A stretch of DNA of 40,049 bases from positions 1 to 40,049 of the forward strand of contig CALVRR010000001.1 in assembly GCA_944358705.1 (NCBI GenBank). The letters are read 5' to 3'. Positions 8,508 through 16,847 of this stretch are shown piece by piece (the stretch's first letter is position 1; each line of letters begins with the position of its first letter). The DNA is from an uncultured Bacilli bacterium (GTDB lineage Bacteria; Bacillota_I; Bacilli_A; RF39; UBA660). Under the pieces are notes generated by a model. The model ran no database searches, had not been told where the DNA came from, and was given only the letters and a program-made list of their open reading frames with translations. The position numbers and the translations under genes were made by a program.

Positions 8508-8537
8508 AAGACAATTCATAGGATATTGTCTTTTTTC
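8508..8537 (+). terminator. Rho-independent terminator
   Basis: AAGACAAT (8508-8515) pairs with ATTGTCTT (8525-8532), followed by a T run. It closes the 8088 unit. Confidence 0.8.
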
Positions 8538-8601
8538 TTTGTTTTTCTTTTCAAATATGTTATATTTGCGATATAATGTTATTAGTTTGGTAGGTGATGT
8601 T

Positions 8602-8880
8602 ATGGAGTTAGAATTTTCTTCTCAAGAAGAATTATATAAAAGAGTAGAGCCTGCTTTAAAAGCAAAACTTGCTGAATTACATCGTCTAGGTTATCCTTAT
8701 ATTCAATTGGTGGATATTTGGAATTATTTGATTGAAACGAAATGGAAAAAGTCACATAATTTGACTCTTTCTGATATTGTGCATGATATTTTGCATATTG
8801 ATAATCGAAAGATTGATGAATATTTGAAAGGAAAAGTTTCTAAAACTAGGCGAAATCAAGAAGGATTAGAAACAATATAG
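8602..8880 (+). CDS. ComN-like post-transcriptional regulator
   Basis: The 92-residue protein matches the pattern of the ComN (YrzD) family: an ELYKRVEPALKAKLAEL helix, GYPYIQLVDIWNYL, then TKWKK and a DIVHDILHI helix. In B. subtilis ComN acts after transcription on comE expression and its gene is next to secDF, as here. The ATG at 8602 is chosen because AGGTGATG lies just before it; an in-frame ATG at 8539 would place the probable -10 (TATAAT, 8572-8577) inside the coding region. Whether a competence role holds in this organism is unknown. Confidence 0.75.
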   Translation: MELEFSSQEELYKRVEPALKAKLAELHRLGYPYIQLVDIWNYLIETKWKKSHNLTLSDIVHDILHIDNRKIDEYLKGKVSKTRRNQEGLETI

Positions 8881-8896
8881 AGAGGTGAAGTTGAAA

Positions 8897-11173
8897 ATGA
8901 AAAAAGATGTTAAGGGAAGAAATAAAGTAATTCGAACTACAATTATTTTAATTCTTATTGTCGTAGGAATGTGTTTTATTTGTGTTCCCTTATTTAAAAA
9001 TCTAAAATTTGGGCTTGATTTACAAGGAGGATTTGAAATCTTGTATCAAGTGGATTCTATTGATGGTTCTAAAATGACTCATGATAAAGTTATGGCTACT
9101 TATCGTACTTTAAGTAAACGTATTGATAGTTTAGGAGTTAGTGAACCTGAAATTATTGTAGAAGGCAATGATAAAATTCGCGTTAAATTAGCTGGTGTTA
9201 CGGATCCAGAAGAAGCGCGTAAACAGTTGTCTACTGTTGCAACCTTATCATTTCGTGATACGAATGATAATTTGTTAATGACTAGTGATGTTTTGGTTGC
9301 TGGGGGAGCGAAAGTTAGTACCGATTCTTCTGGGAATCCGGCAGTATTATTGTCAGTAAAAGATAAAGATGAATTTTATAAAGTTACCAATAAAGTAAAA
9401 GATTATGATCAAAATATGATTGTTATTTGGTTGGATTATGATGAGGAAGAAGATAGTTATGCTAGTGAAGGTGCTATGTGTGGTACTGATGAATCTAATT
9501 GTTTGAGTGCTGCTACGGTTTCTCAAGGATTTGCTAGTGATGTTATTATTCAAGGTAGTTTTACAGAAGATGAAGTTTCTAATTTAGTAGATTTAATTAA
9601 TAGTGGATCTCTTCCAAGTAAGCTTACGGAAATATCTTCTCAAACTGTAGGAGCTTCGTTTGGAGATTCTACGTTACAAACGACTTTTATTGCTGGTATT
9701 ATTGGTGTCGTTTTAATTATTTTATTCTTAATATTTATATATCATTTTGCAGGAGTAATTTCTTCTATTTCTATGTTAATTTATACATTTTTAGTATTTT
9801 TAACATTCTGGGTAGTTGGAGGAGTATTAACCCTTCCTGGTATTGCTGCTTTGATTCTTGGTATTGGTATGGCCGTTGATTCGAATGTTATTACTTTTGC
9901 TAGAATTAAAGATGAACTATATAAGGGTAAGAGTTTACCAATGGCCTTTAAAGAAGGAACGAAGTCTAGTTTCAGTGCAATTTTAGATTCTAATTTGACT
10001 ACTTTGTTAGTGGCTATTATTATGTTTATTTTTGGTGAATCTAGTATTAAAGGATTTGCTACGATGTTAATTATTACTGTTGTTATTACAATGTTTACGA
10101 TGGTATGGCTTACTAGACTTTTACTTAAATTATTTGTTAAGACAAATTACTTTAATGATAAGACGAATTTATTTATTCATGTAAAAGCTAGTGATATTCC
10201 AAATGTTAGTAAGGGTGAAGAAGTTAAAGTTGTTCCATTTAAAGGATTTAATTTCTTTAAATATACAAAACCATTTATTGCCTTATCTATTATTGTTATT
10301 GTTGCCGGTATTATTTGTTTCGGTGTACGCGGTATTAATTTAGGTGTGGAATATCAGGCGGGTAGTGATATTTCTATTGCAACTAGTGAAGATGTTACTA
10401 AGAAAGAGTTAAGTCGTGATTTAGATAAATTGAAATTAGATGAGGAATCTATTACAATTAATAACGATGAGGTAACGATTCGTATTAGTGATGTTTTAGA
10501 TGGTGATAAAGTAGAAGAAGTAACGGATTATTTTGAAAATAAATATGAAGCAAAAACTAGTATTGGAGTTATTTCTAATGTTGTAAAACAAGAACTTGTT
10601 AAAAATGCAATTTTATCTGTTATTGTTGCGTTAATTGGTATTATTTTATATATCTCTATACGTTTCAAGTTTAGTTATGCCGTTGGTGGAGTGGTATCTT
10701 TATTCCATGATGTATTAATTGTTTGTGCTTTATTTATGATTTTCCATTTAGAAGTTTCTTCTATGTTTATAGTAGCAATTTTAACTATTATTGGATATTC
10801 TATTAATGATACGATTGTTACTTTTGATAGGATTCGTGAGGAGCTTGGAAAAGTAGAGGCGAAGAAGTTAATGAAGGATAAAGTTTGGGAGATTGCTAAT
10901 CGTTCTATTTGTGAAACCTTTGTAAGGTCGCTACATACATTTATTACTACTTTAATGCCTATTATTGTATTAATATTCTTAGGTTCTAGAGAAATTTTAA
11001 CATTTAATTTGGCTATGTTATTTGGTCTTATTGTAGGTGTTTATTCTTCTATTTATATTGCTACGATTATTTTTGCAACAATTGAAGCTAAAAATGTTGG
11101 TAAACCAAGAAAGAAAAAAGTTATTTACACAGATGAATATGAAGAGAAGAAGATAAAAGGTATTAATTGTTAG
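8897..11173 (+). CDS. secDF: Protein translocase subunit SecDF (fused)
   Basis: SecDF uses the proton gradient to help the SecYEG/SecA channel export proteins. The single 758-residue chain contains both halves: SecD with an N-terminal helix, the FGLDLQGG motif, a large external P1 region, and a membrane block with the Asp-containing GIGMAVDSNVITFARIKDEL; then SecF with its own first helix, INLGVEYQAG and the paired motif GYSINDTIVTFDRIREEL. Twelve membrane helices are expected. The ATG at 8897 is preferred over the GTG at 8885 because the latter lies inside the GAGGTG ribosome binding site. The stop is 16 bases before the relA start. Confidence 0.96.
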   Translation: MKKDVKGRNKVIRTTIILILIVVGMCFICVPLFKNLKFGLDLQGGFEILYQVDSIDGSKMTHDKVMATYRTLSKRIDSLGVSEPEIIVEGNDKIRVKLAGVTDPEEARKQLSTVATLSFRDTNDNLLMTSDVLVAGGAKVSTDSSGNPAVLLSVKDKDEFYKVTNKVKDYDQNMIVIWLDYDEEEDSYASEGAMCGTDESNCLSAATVSQGFASDVIIQGSFTEDEVSNLVDLINSGSLPSKLTEISSQTVGASFGDSTLQTTFIAGIIGVVLIILFLIFIYHFAGVISSISMLIYTFLVFLTFWVVGGVLTLPGIAALILGIGMAVDSNVITFARIKDELYKGKSLPMAFKEGTKSSFSAILDSNLTTLLVAIIMFIFGESSIKGFATMLIITVVITMFTMVWLTRLLLKLFVKTNYFNDKTNLFIHVKASDIPNVSKGEEVKVVPFKGFNFFKYTKPFIALSIIVIVAGIICFGVRGINLGVEYQAGSDISIATSEDVTKKELSRDLDKLKLDEESITINNDEVTIRISDVLDGDKVEEVTDYFENKYEAKTSIGVISNVVKQELVKNAILSVIVALIGIILYISIRFKFSYAVGGVVSLFHDVLIVCALFMIFHLEVSSMFIVAILTIIGYSINDTIVTFDRIREELGKVEAKKLMKDKVWEIANRSICETFVRSLHTFITTLMPIIVLIFLGSREILTFNLAMLFGLIVGVYSSIYIATIIFATIEAKNVGKPRKKKVIYTDEYEEKKIKGINC

Positions 11174-11189
11174 TACTGGAGGTGATATT

Positions 11190-13343
11190 TTGTCGCATGC
11201 GAAAGAAGAACTGACAGTGTCTACTGTTTTGGATAGAGCAAAAGTTTATATTGATGATAGTGAACAATTAAAATTTATTGAGCAAGCATATTTGTTTGCG
11301 AAAGAAAAACATACAGGACAGTTTCGTAAAACGGGTGAAGATTATATTATTCACCCTTTAAATGTTGCGATGATTTTAACAACTATTTACGCTGATTATC
11401 AGACGATTGCGGCAGGGTTTTTGCACGATGTTTTGGAAGATTGTGATTGTACTGCTGATGAGATGAAAGAAAAGTTTGGCGAAGAAGTTACGAAACTAGT
11501 ACAAGGAGTTACGAAACTTAGTAAGATTCATTTTTCTACGGAAAATGAATATTTGATTGATTATTATAAAAAAATTATTGTTGGAATGAGTGAGGATGTT
11601 CGTGTAATTATTATTAAACTTGCGGACCGTCTTCATAATATGCGAACTTTATGGGCGACTCCTCCGGATCGACAAAAAGTAAAAGCTAAGGAAGCGTTAG
11701 AAATTTTAGCTCCAATTGCTCATCACTTAGGTATTCATAAGATAAAAAGTGAGCTTGAAGATTTGGCTCTTCGGTATTTAAAACCTGATGTTTTTTATGA
11801 TATTGCTGAAAAGTTAAATAAGACTAAATTGGAAAGAGATCGTACGGTTGTTGATATGCAAAAAGAAGTTTCTGATTTGCTTACAGAACATCATATTACG
11901 CATGAAATTAAAGGACGTGCGAAATGTATTTACAGTATTTATAATAAGTTAAATAAGGGTAAGAAATTTAGTGATATTTATGATTTACTTGCGCTTCGTA
12001 TTTTAGTTCATACGGAACAAGAATGTTATTTGGCACTTGGAATTATTCATTCTAAGTTTCGACCACTTCCTAAACGTTTTAAGGATTATATAGCTATGCC
12101 AAAACCTAATATGTATCAATCTTTGCATACGACAGTTTTTGGTATTGATGGTTATTTGTTTGAAATTCAAATTCGTACTTATGATATGGATGAAGTAGCT
12201 GAAAATGGTATTGCTTCTCACTGGGCTTATAAAGAAAATAAAGGGTCTAATAAGAGTGCTAATTTACAATCTACAACCGAACAAAAACTACAATTTTTTA
12301 AGTCTATTATTGATTTAAGTAAAGATAAGATGAGTAGTGAAGAGTTTGTAAATAGTGTAAAAGATGAAGTTTTAAATAATAATATTTATTGTTTTACTCC
12401 TAAAGGTGATGTTATTGAATTACCGAAAGGAGCTACTCCTATCGATTTTGCTTATAAGATTCATACTAAGGTAGGGGAAACTACGACTGGCGCTATTGTT
12501 AATAATGCGATTGTTCCCTTAAATCATGAACTTAAAAATAATGATATTGTTCGTATTATTACTAATAAAAATGCGACTCCTTCTTTGGAATGGGTTAATA
12601 TTGTTAAGGCGACAACGACCAGAAATAAAATAAAGAATTTCTTTAGTAAAAATGAAAAAGAAGTATATATAGAACGTGGTAAATATACGTTAGAAAAAGA
12701 ACTTCGAAGAAGAAAGCTTTCTATTTCTGAATTTTTTAATGATGAAAATGTAAAAAAGATTTGTAAAGAATTTAAGTTGGAAGATTTAGAGGATATTTAT
12801 TTAACGGTTGGTAATGGTAAAAATTCTCCTAATTCTATTATTAATTCGATTGATAAATTTGAAGAAGTTGTTGCTCCTAAGGTTGTAAAAGTTACTTCTA
12901 AAAATATGGATGCGGATATTATTGTTAGTGGAATTGATAAAGTAAAAGTAAATCTTGCTAATTGTTGTTGTCCTGTTTTTGGAGATGATATTATTGGATA
13001 TATTACGAAGGGAAATGGTATTACTGTACATCGAACGAATTGCCATAACCTAGAGATGTTAGAGGCTAGAACTTTAGAGGTTCATTGGAATACGAATATT
13101 AATAAGAGATATTTAACCAATGTATTAATTTATTCCAATAGTTTGGATAATCATATGTTAGAATTACTTCAGACAATTTCTAATATGAATGTTAGTGTCG
13201 ATGGTATTAATACTATGAGTAAATCAGATACGATTCTTTATGTAGCTTCTGTTTATGTTACAGGTTTAGAACAGTTGAATAAATTGTTTTCTAATTTAGA
13301 AAAGCAACCATATGTAAATCATGTTGAAAGGATGATGCGATGA
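11190..13343 (+). CDS. relA: Bifunctional (p)ppGpp synthetase/hydrolase RelA/SpoT
   Basis: This enzyme makes and degrades the stringent-response alarmones ppGpp and pppGpp. The HD hydrolase domain is intact (H55 in YIIHPLNV; H79-D80 in AAGFLHDVLED). The synthetase domain carries RAKCIYSIYNKL, MPKPNMYQSLHTTV and EIQIRT. TGS (starting IYCFTPKGD), a Cys-rich zinc-finger region (NCCCPVFGD with TNCHN) and a C-terminal ACT domain complete the usual long RSH layout at 717 residues. The start is TTG at 11190, the only start well placed behind GGAGGTGA. It ends in TGA overlapping the dtd ATG by four bases, implying translational coupling. Confidence 0.97.
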   Translation: MSHAKEELTVSTVLDRAKVYIDDSEQLKFIEQAYLFAKEKHTGQFRKTGEDYIIHPLNVAMILTTIYADYQTIAAGFLHDVLEDCDCTADEMKEKFGEEVTKLVQGVTKLSKIHFSTENEYLIDYYKKIIVGMSEDVRVIIIKLADRLHNMRTLWATPPDRQKVKAKEALEILAPIAHHLGIHKIKSELEDLALRYLKPDVFYDIAEKLNKTKLERDRTVVDMQKEVSDLLTEHHITHEIKGRAKCIYSIYNKLNKGKKFSDIYDLLALRILVHTEQECYLALGIIHSKFRPLPKRFKDYIAMPKPNMYQSLHTTVFGIDGYLFEIQIRTYDMDEVAENGIASHWAYKENKGSNKSANLQSTTEQKLQFFKSIIDLSKDKMSSEEFVNSVKDEVLNNNIYCFTPKGDVIELPKGATPIDFAYKIHTKVGETTTGAIVNNAIVPLNHELKNNDIVRIITNKNATPSLEWVNIVKATTTRNKIKNFFSKNEKEVYIERGKYTLEKELRRRKLSISEFFNDENVKKICKEFKLEDLEDIYLTVGNGKNSPNSIINSIDKFEEVVAPKVVKVTSKNMDADIIVSGIDKVKVNLANCCCPVFGDDIIGYITKGNGITVHRTNCHNLEMLEARTLEVHWNTNINKRYLTNVLIYSNSLDNHMLELLQTISNMNVSVDGINTMSKSDTILYVASVYVTGLEQLNKLFSNLEKQPYVNHVERMMR

Positions 13344-13774
13344 GAGCCTTAGTACAACGAAGTGGAAAGTCTTCGGTTACTGTTAATCATGAAGTTGTTG
13401 GAGAAATCGATCAAGGGTTGGTAGTTTTTGTTGGGTTTACCGATGGGGATTCTATTGAACAAATCCAGTATCTTGCTAAAAAGATTGTAAACCTTCGTAT
13501 TTTTCCGGATGATAATGGTGTGATGAATAAAAGTATTTTGGATTATGGGGGTAAAATTCTTTCCGTTTCTCAATTTACTTTGTATGCAAATTGTAGTAAG
13601 GGAAATCGTCCTAGTTATATTGAGGCAATGAATAATCATGAAGCTATACATTTTTATGAATTATTTAATGAGGAGTTGCGTAAATATATAGAGGTAGAAA
13701 CTGGAGAGTTTGGAGCTGATATGGACGTTCGTATTACTAATATTGGTCCTACGACAATCTGGTTAGAAAGGTAG
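13340..13774 (+). CDS. dtd: D-aminoacyl-tRNA deacylase
   Basis: Dtd removes D-amino acids (and glycine from tRNA-Ala) wrongly attached to tRNA. The 144-residue protein has the MRALVQR start, the active-site SQFTLYA motif and the cross-subunit Gly-Pro loop NIGPTT (usually NxGPVT). Length is normal. It overlaps relA through ATGA, and the relA-dtd order is conserved in Firmicutes. Confidence 0.96.
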   Translation: MRALVQRSGKSSVTVNHEVVGEIDQGLVVFVGFTDGDSIEQIQYLAKKIVNLRIFPDDNGVMNKSILDYGGKILSVSQFTLYANCSKGNRPSYIEAMNNHEAIHFYELFNEELRKYIEVETGEFGADMDVRITNIGPTTIWLER

Positions 13775-13779
13775 GAATC

Positions 13780-14835
13780 TTGTTTCATAAACAGTTTAAT
13801 TATCCACTTATTAATTTAACTTTTTTTATGATTTTACTTTATATTGGGTTTATGAATGCTCAATATATTATGCATATTTTTTTAAATATTTTGTCGGTTT
13901 TATTACCGTTTGTTTTGGGATTTATTGTTTCTTATGCAATAAATCCTTTTGTTGTTTTCTTAGAAAAAAAGATTCCTCATAGTTTGGCAGTTGTTCTTGT
14001 TATTTTTCTTTTGTTGTTGTTTCTTTCTTTTTTAATTTTTACTATTTTTCCTATTCTTTATCATCAGATTGTTGGTTTTTCTATTCAATTAATTCAAATT
14101 ATTAATCATTTTAGTGAAAAGTTCCAATTTTCTTCTTTAAAATTAGAGATTAGTCTTACACATTTTTTTAATCAAATTTTACAAAATATTGGTACCCTTA
14201 CTACTTCTACGACTGTACAACTTTTTCAAAGTTTTTTTGAAGGAGTTAGTGGTGTTTTTATTGGGAGTATTAGTTTTGTTTATTTTTTGTTTTATATGAA
14301 TAAAATACGTTCTTATTTTAGAGAGGTATTTCTTTTTAAGTTTCCTAGGCTTTATCGTTATCTTTTTACTATTGATCGTAATATGGTTCAATATGTGAAG
14401 GGGGTTGGTATATTAATGTTGGTTCAGTTTCTTGAGTATTCTTTGTTGTTTTTTATTATTGGACATCCTCATTGGCTAGTATTAGGGCTATTTATTGGGG
14501 TATTTACCGCTATTCCTTATGTTGGTGGTTTTGTTGCGAATGGTATTGCTCTTCTTACTGCTTTTATGATTTCTAAGTCTTTATTTTATTCCACTTTATT
14601 TGTTTGTTTATTTTTTCCTCTAGTAGATGAATATTTTATTTCTCCTAAGATTTATGGTAAATCTAATAATATTCATCCAATGATTACTATTTTTCTTCTT
14701 AGTGTTGGGGAAAGTGTCGGTGGTGTTTTAGGTATTATTTTGGCTATTCCTGTTTATTTGTTTATCCGTACTACCATTTATTTTTTTAAAGAAGATACCA
14801 AAAAGGTTGTTGGTTCCTTTCGAGATGTTTTATAA
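13780..14835 (+). CDS. AI-2E family transporter (PerM/YrrI type)
   Basis: This 351-residue multi-pass membrane protein of the AI-2 exporter superfamily has N-terminal helices (MILLYIGFMN, LLPFVLGFIVSYAINPFVV), a central amphipathic part with FFEGVSGVFIGSISFVYFLF, and the family-typical GLFIGVFTAIPYVGGFVANG and SPKIYGKSNNIHPM motifs. Substrates vary in the family (autoinducer-2, Na+/H+, unknown) and cannot be read from sequence. The start is TTG at 13780 behind AAAGGTAGGA, five bases after the dtd stop, so it is probably in the relA-dtd operon. Confidence 0.88.
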   Translation: MFHKQFNYPLINLTFFMILLYIGFMNAQYIMHIFLNILSVLLPFVLGFIVSYAINPFVVFLEKKIPHSLAVVLVIFLLLLFLSFLIFTIFPILYHQIVGFSIQLIQIINHFSEKFQFSSLKLEISLTHFFNQILQNIGTLTTSTTVQLFQSFFEGVSGVFIGSISFVYFLFYMNKIRSYFREVFLFKFPRLYRYLFTIDRNMVQYVKGVGILMLVQFLEYSLLFFIIGHPHWLVLGLFIGVFTAIPYVGGFVANGIALLTAFMISKSLFYSTLFVCLFFPLVDEYFISPKIYGKSNNIHPMITIFLLSVGESVGGVLGIILAIPVYLFIRTTIYFFKEDTKKVVGSFRDVL

Positions 14836-14856
14836 TATTTGTAAGGGGATGAGGAT

Positions 14857-16020
14857 GTGTTACCTATTAATTATGATTATGGTGATTTGGTGGAGCAATT
14901 ATGTTATGCAGGAAGACAATTTTCTAAATGTAGGACAAAAGAAGAGAGATTTTTAGTTTATGAAACCTATCTTGGACTTATCGACTCCTATTTTTCTGTT
15001 ACAGAAAAAGAATTTTGTAATAAAAAATTATATCGATCTTTTACAAAAGAAGGGGAGAATTTCTTTTTAGAAGTATGTGCTTCTAATTTTAATACTTTTA
15101 TTGAAAATAAGGAGTTTCATACTAATCTTATGTTGTCTTGTTATGAGCAATTAGATTCTTTTTTTCAAGAATTTTGTGAATCTTCTTATTGTGGGTGCTT
15201 AGAAAAAAAGAAAATTTTTCCTATTAATGAAGAAATGGATGAAGATTCCTATTTACTTATGAATTTTTTTAATGAAAAAGTTCCAAAATTGTGTTCGTTG
15301 TATCATGGAATAATTAGTTCAGGAAATCTTTATTCTTTAGGTGAAGATGATTGGTTGAGAGAGGGACTATCTATTTTTAATTTAGTTCAGAAGAAAGCTA
15401 ATGTCTTTGTTAGTTCTTTTAATCCTTCTTTTAAAGAACTTTCGATTGTTCCACATGAATTAGGGCATGTAGAAGAATTTAATTATTTTCTTGAACATTA
15501 TTCTATTATGGATACTCTGCGATATTTTTCTTCAGGTTTCTTATCGGAAGTTGTTTCTACTTATTATGAACAGTTGTTTTTAGAGTTTTATATGAATCAT
15601 GGAAATAGACGTGACGATGCTGTCTTGGCAATGATTAATCATTTTCAAAAGGGAATTAATGATATATGGGATAGTTATATACTTGCTTCTCTTCCTAAAA
15701 AAAAATTAGAGGAAATTAGAAATACGAATGTAGAGTTAAATAGCACAGAAATAGAACTTATAGATTTAGGAATTTTATCTCCATCTTTTTTATCAGAAGA
15801 AGATCGGATTATAGGAGTTGACATTTCTCCGGTTTATGCTTATGGATTTTTACTTGCTAATTATTTTTTAGAATATCCAAAGAGTTATGCTTTGTTTAAT
15901 GAAAAGAAAAATCAGAGCTTTTCTCCTGAATTTTTAGAGAGTGTAGGTATTACCACTGAAAGTTTGAGTAAAACTTTAATTAAACGAAGTGAGCACCTTT
16001 TTGGAAAGTATTTGGATTAA
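14857..16020 (+). CDS. Putative zinc metallopeptidase (M3-like, HExxH)
   Basis: The zinc-binding motif HELGH is at residues 200-204, and FLSEVVSTYYEQL places a candidate third ligand, E231, 27 residues after the motif's last His, as in M3 oligopeptidase-like enzymes. The 387-residue chain is largely helical, without signal peptide or membrane segment, so a cytosolic peptidase is likely. It is shorter than oligoendopeptidase F (about 600 residues), so it may be a compact or divergent relative. The start is GTG at 14857 behind AAGGGGATGAGG, 21 bases after the permease gene. The next gene has its own promoter. Substrate unknown. Confidence 0.65.
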   Translation: MLPINYDYGDLVEQLCYAGRQFSKCRTKEERFLVYETYLGLIDSYFSVTEKEFCNKKLYRSFTKEGENFFLEVCASNFNTFIENKEFHTNLMLSCYEQLDSFFQEFCESSYCGCLEKKKIFPINEEMDEDSYLLMNFFNEKVPKLCSLYHGIISSGNLYSLGEDDWLREGLSIFNLVQKKANVFVSSFNPSFKELSIVPHELGHVEEFNYFLEHYSIMDTLRYFSSGFLSEVVSTYYEQLFLEFYMNHGNRRDDAVLAMINHFQKGINDIWDSYILASLPKKKLEEIRNTNVELNSTEIELIDLGILSPSFLSEEDRIIGVDISPVYAYGFLLANYFLEYPKSYALFNEKKNQSFSPEFLESVGITTESLSKTLIKRSEHLFGKYLD

Positions 16021-16029
16021 TAGTTGGTG

Positions 16030-16057
16030 TTGACATATTTTGGGTGTTCATTATAAT
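16030..16057 (+). promoter_or_regulatory. Promoter for the 16091 gene
   Basis: TTGACA (16030-16035), a 16-base spacer and TATAAT (16052-16057) are both consensus hexamers. Confidence 0.85.
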
Positions 16058-16090
16058 ATGCTATAAATTAACGAAAGGAAAAATTTATTT

Positions 16091-16606
16091 ATGAAAGAGG
16101 GAAGAACTGATTTAGCGGACTTACAACTTACTATGATGCATATTTTAGAAGATAAAGGAGTTTGTTTAGGATGTGTATTTGTTGATGGTACTTCTATTTC
16201 TGTTGTTGAAGAAAAATTTGGTAGTGCTTGGAATTCTAATAAAGAATATTCTGTATCTATTGATGAAGAAAATAAAACTATATCTATTAATACTAGATAT
16301 TGTCTTGTTGAGGGAATTAGACCTTTAGAATTTGATGAAAATGAAACTCGTTGGTGGGAATCTAGGGAAAAAGTTTCGGAAACATACCAAATTATTGATG
16401 GTAAGATGCAATATTCTAAAATAGTTCAACAAGAAGGTTCTGTGGAGAATTCTCTTGGCGGAGGGGTTCCAGGTGGTTTTCATACCGATGAAGAAACTGT
16501 TATTTATGAGTTACCAGTGGGATATAAAATAACGGATGGTATTCGTGTTTTTACAAGTGGAAAAGCTGTAAAAGTTTTAACTAGACATAAAGAAAGTAAC
16601 TTTTAA
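16091..16606 (+). CDS. Hypothetical protein
   Basis: This 171-residue protein is not recognised. It appears soluble and beta-rich, with a Gly-rich stretch near residues 120-130 (SLGGGVPGGFH), and no signal peptide. It has a consensus promoter (16030-16057) and GAAAGGA upstream. No terminator is visible before the T-box promoter, so some read-through into the hisS leader is possible. Confidence 0.7.
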   Translation: MKEGRTDLADLQLTMMHILEDKGVCLGCVFVDGTSISVVEEKFGSAWNSNKEYSVSIDEENKTISINTRYCLVEGIRPLEFDENETRWWESREKVSETYQIIDGKMQYSKIVQQEGSVENSLGGGVPGGFHTDEETVIYELPVGYKITDGIRVFTSGKAVKVLTRHKESNF

Positions 16607-16610
16607 ATTA

Positions 16611-16639
16611 TTGCAAAAATAAAAAAAGTACTATATAAT
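16611..16639 (+). promoter_or_regulatory. Promoter for the T-box/hisS transcript
   Basis: TTGCAA (16611-16616), a 17-base spacer and TATAAT (16634-16639) put the transcript start near 16646, just ahead of T-box stem I. Confidence 0.75.
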
Positions 16640-16645
16640 AAGTAT

Positions 16646-16835
16646 AACTTCTTTGGAAAGAGTATATTTTATGGATTAGATAGAGAGAGTATGGTTGGTG
16701 GAAATACTTTATGAAGTAAGATAGAAGACATCCAAATTACTGGAAGCGGTTAACCTCGTTATTGGTTATTAAGAGTATAAATTAAGGTGGCACCACGGGA
16801 TTCCCGTCCTTAGAGGTGGCCATCTTTTTATTTTA
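16646..16835 (+). ncRNA. T-box leader riboswitch (specifier GAC, Asp) upstream of hisS
   Basis: T-box leaders sense uncharged tRNA and switch between antiterminator and terminator. Stem I can be drawn: TTTGG (16652-16656) pairs with CCAAA (16732-16736), then a specifier loop with AGTA (16661-16664) facing GAA (16724-16726), then TATTTTA (16665-16671) pairing with TAAGATA (16717-16723). The codon after GAA is GAC (16727-16729), the Asp codon. AGAGAG and GGTTGGTGG lie in the upper stem. The T-box sequence AAGGTGGCACCACGG is at 16784-16798; its bulge TGGC (16788-16791) would pair with an acceptor end GCCA, i.e. a G73 discriminator, as in tRNA-Asp and not tRNA-His (C73). A CAT (His) triplet overlaps the GAC by one base. 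Confidence 0.92.
16788..16835 (+). terminator. T-box terminator hairpin
   Basis: TGGCACC (16788-16794) can pair with GGTGGCCA (one bulged base) before TCTTTTTATTTT. An inner ACGGGA/TCCCGT helix is also possible. It competes with the antiterminator and ends about 12 bases before the hisS start. Confidence 0.8.
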
Positions 16836-16847
16836 GGAGGAGATTTT

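Noticed and set aside
12801..13046. Antisense reading frames within relA and many other genes (for example 1815-2066, 4419-4715, 13349-13651, 20829-21080, 25466-25745)
   Set aside because: They are fully covered by well-identified genes, lack ribosome binding sites, and have low-complexity sequences expected from reading AT-rich codons backwards or in another frame.
16727..16731. His (CAT) as the true T-box specifier
   Set aside because: CAT at 16729-16731 would leave two extra bases after the loop-E GAA and is next to the lower stem without a following purine; the TGGC bulge also fits G73 and not the C73 of tRNA-His. GAC is preferred, and dual reading is kept only as a possibility.
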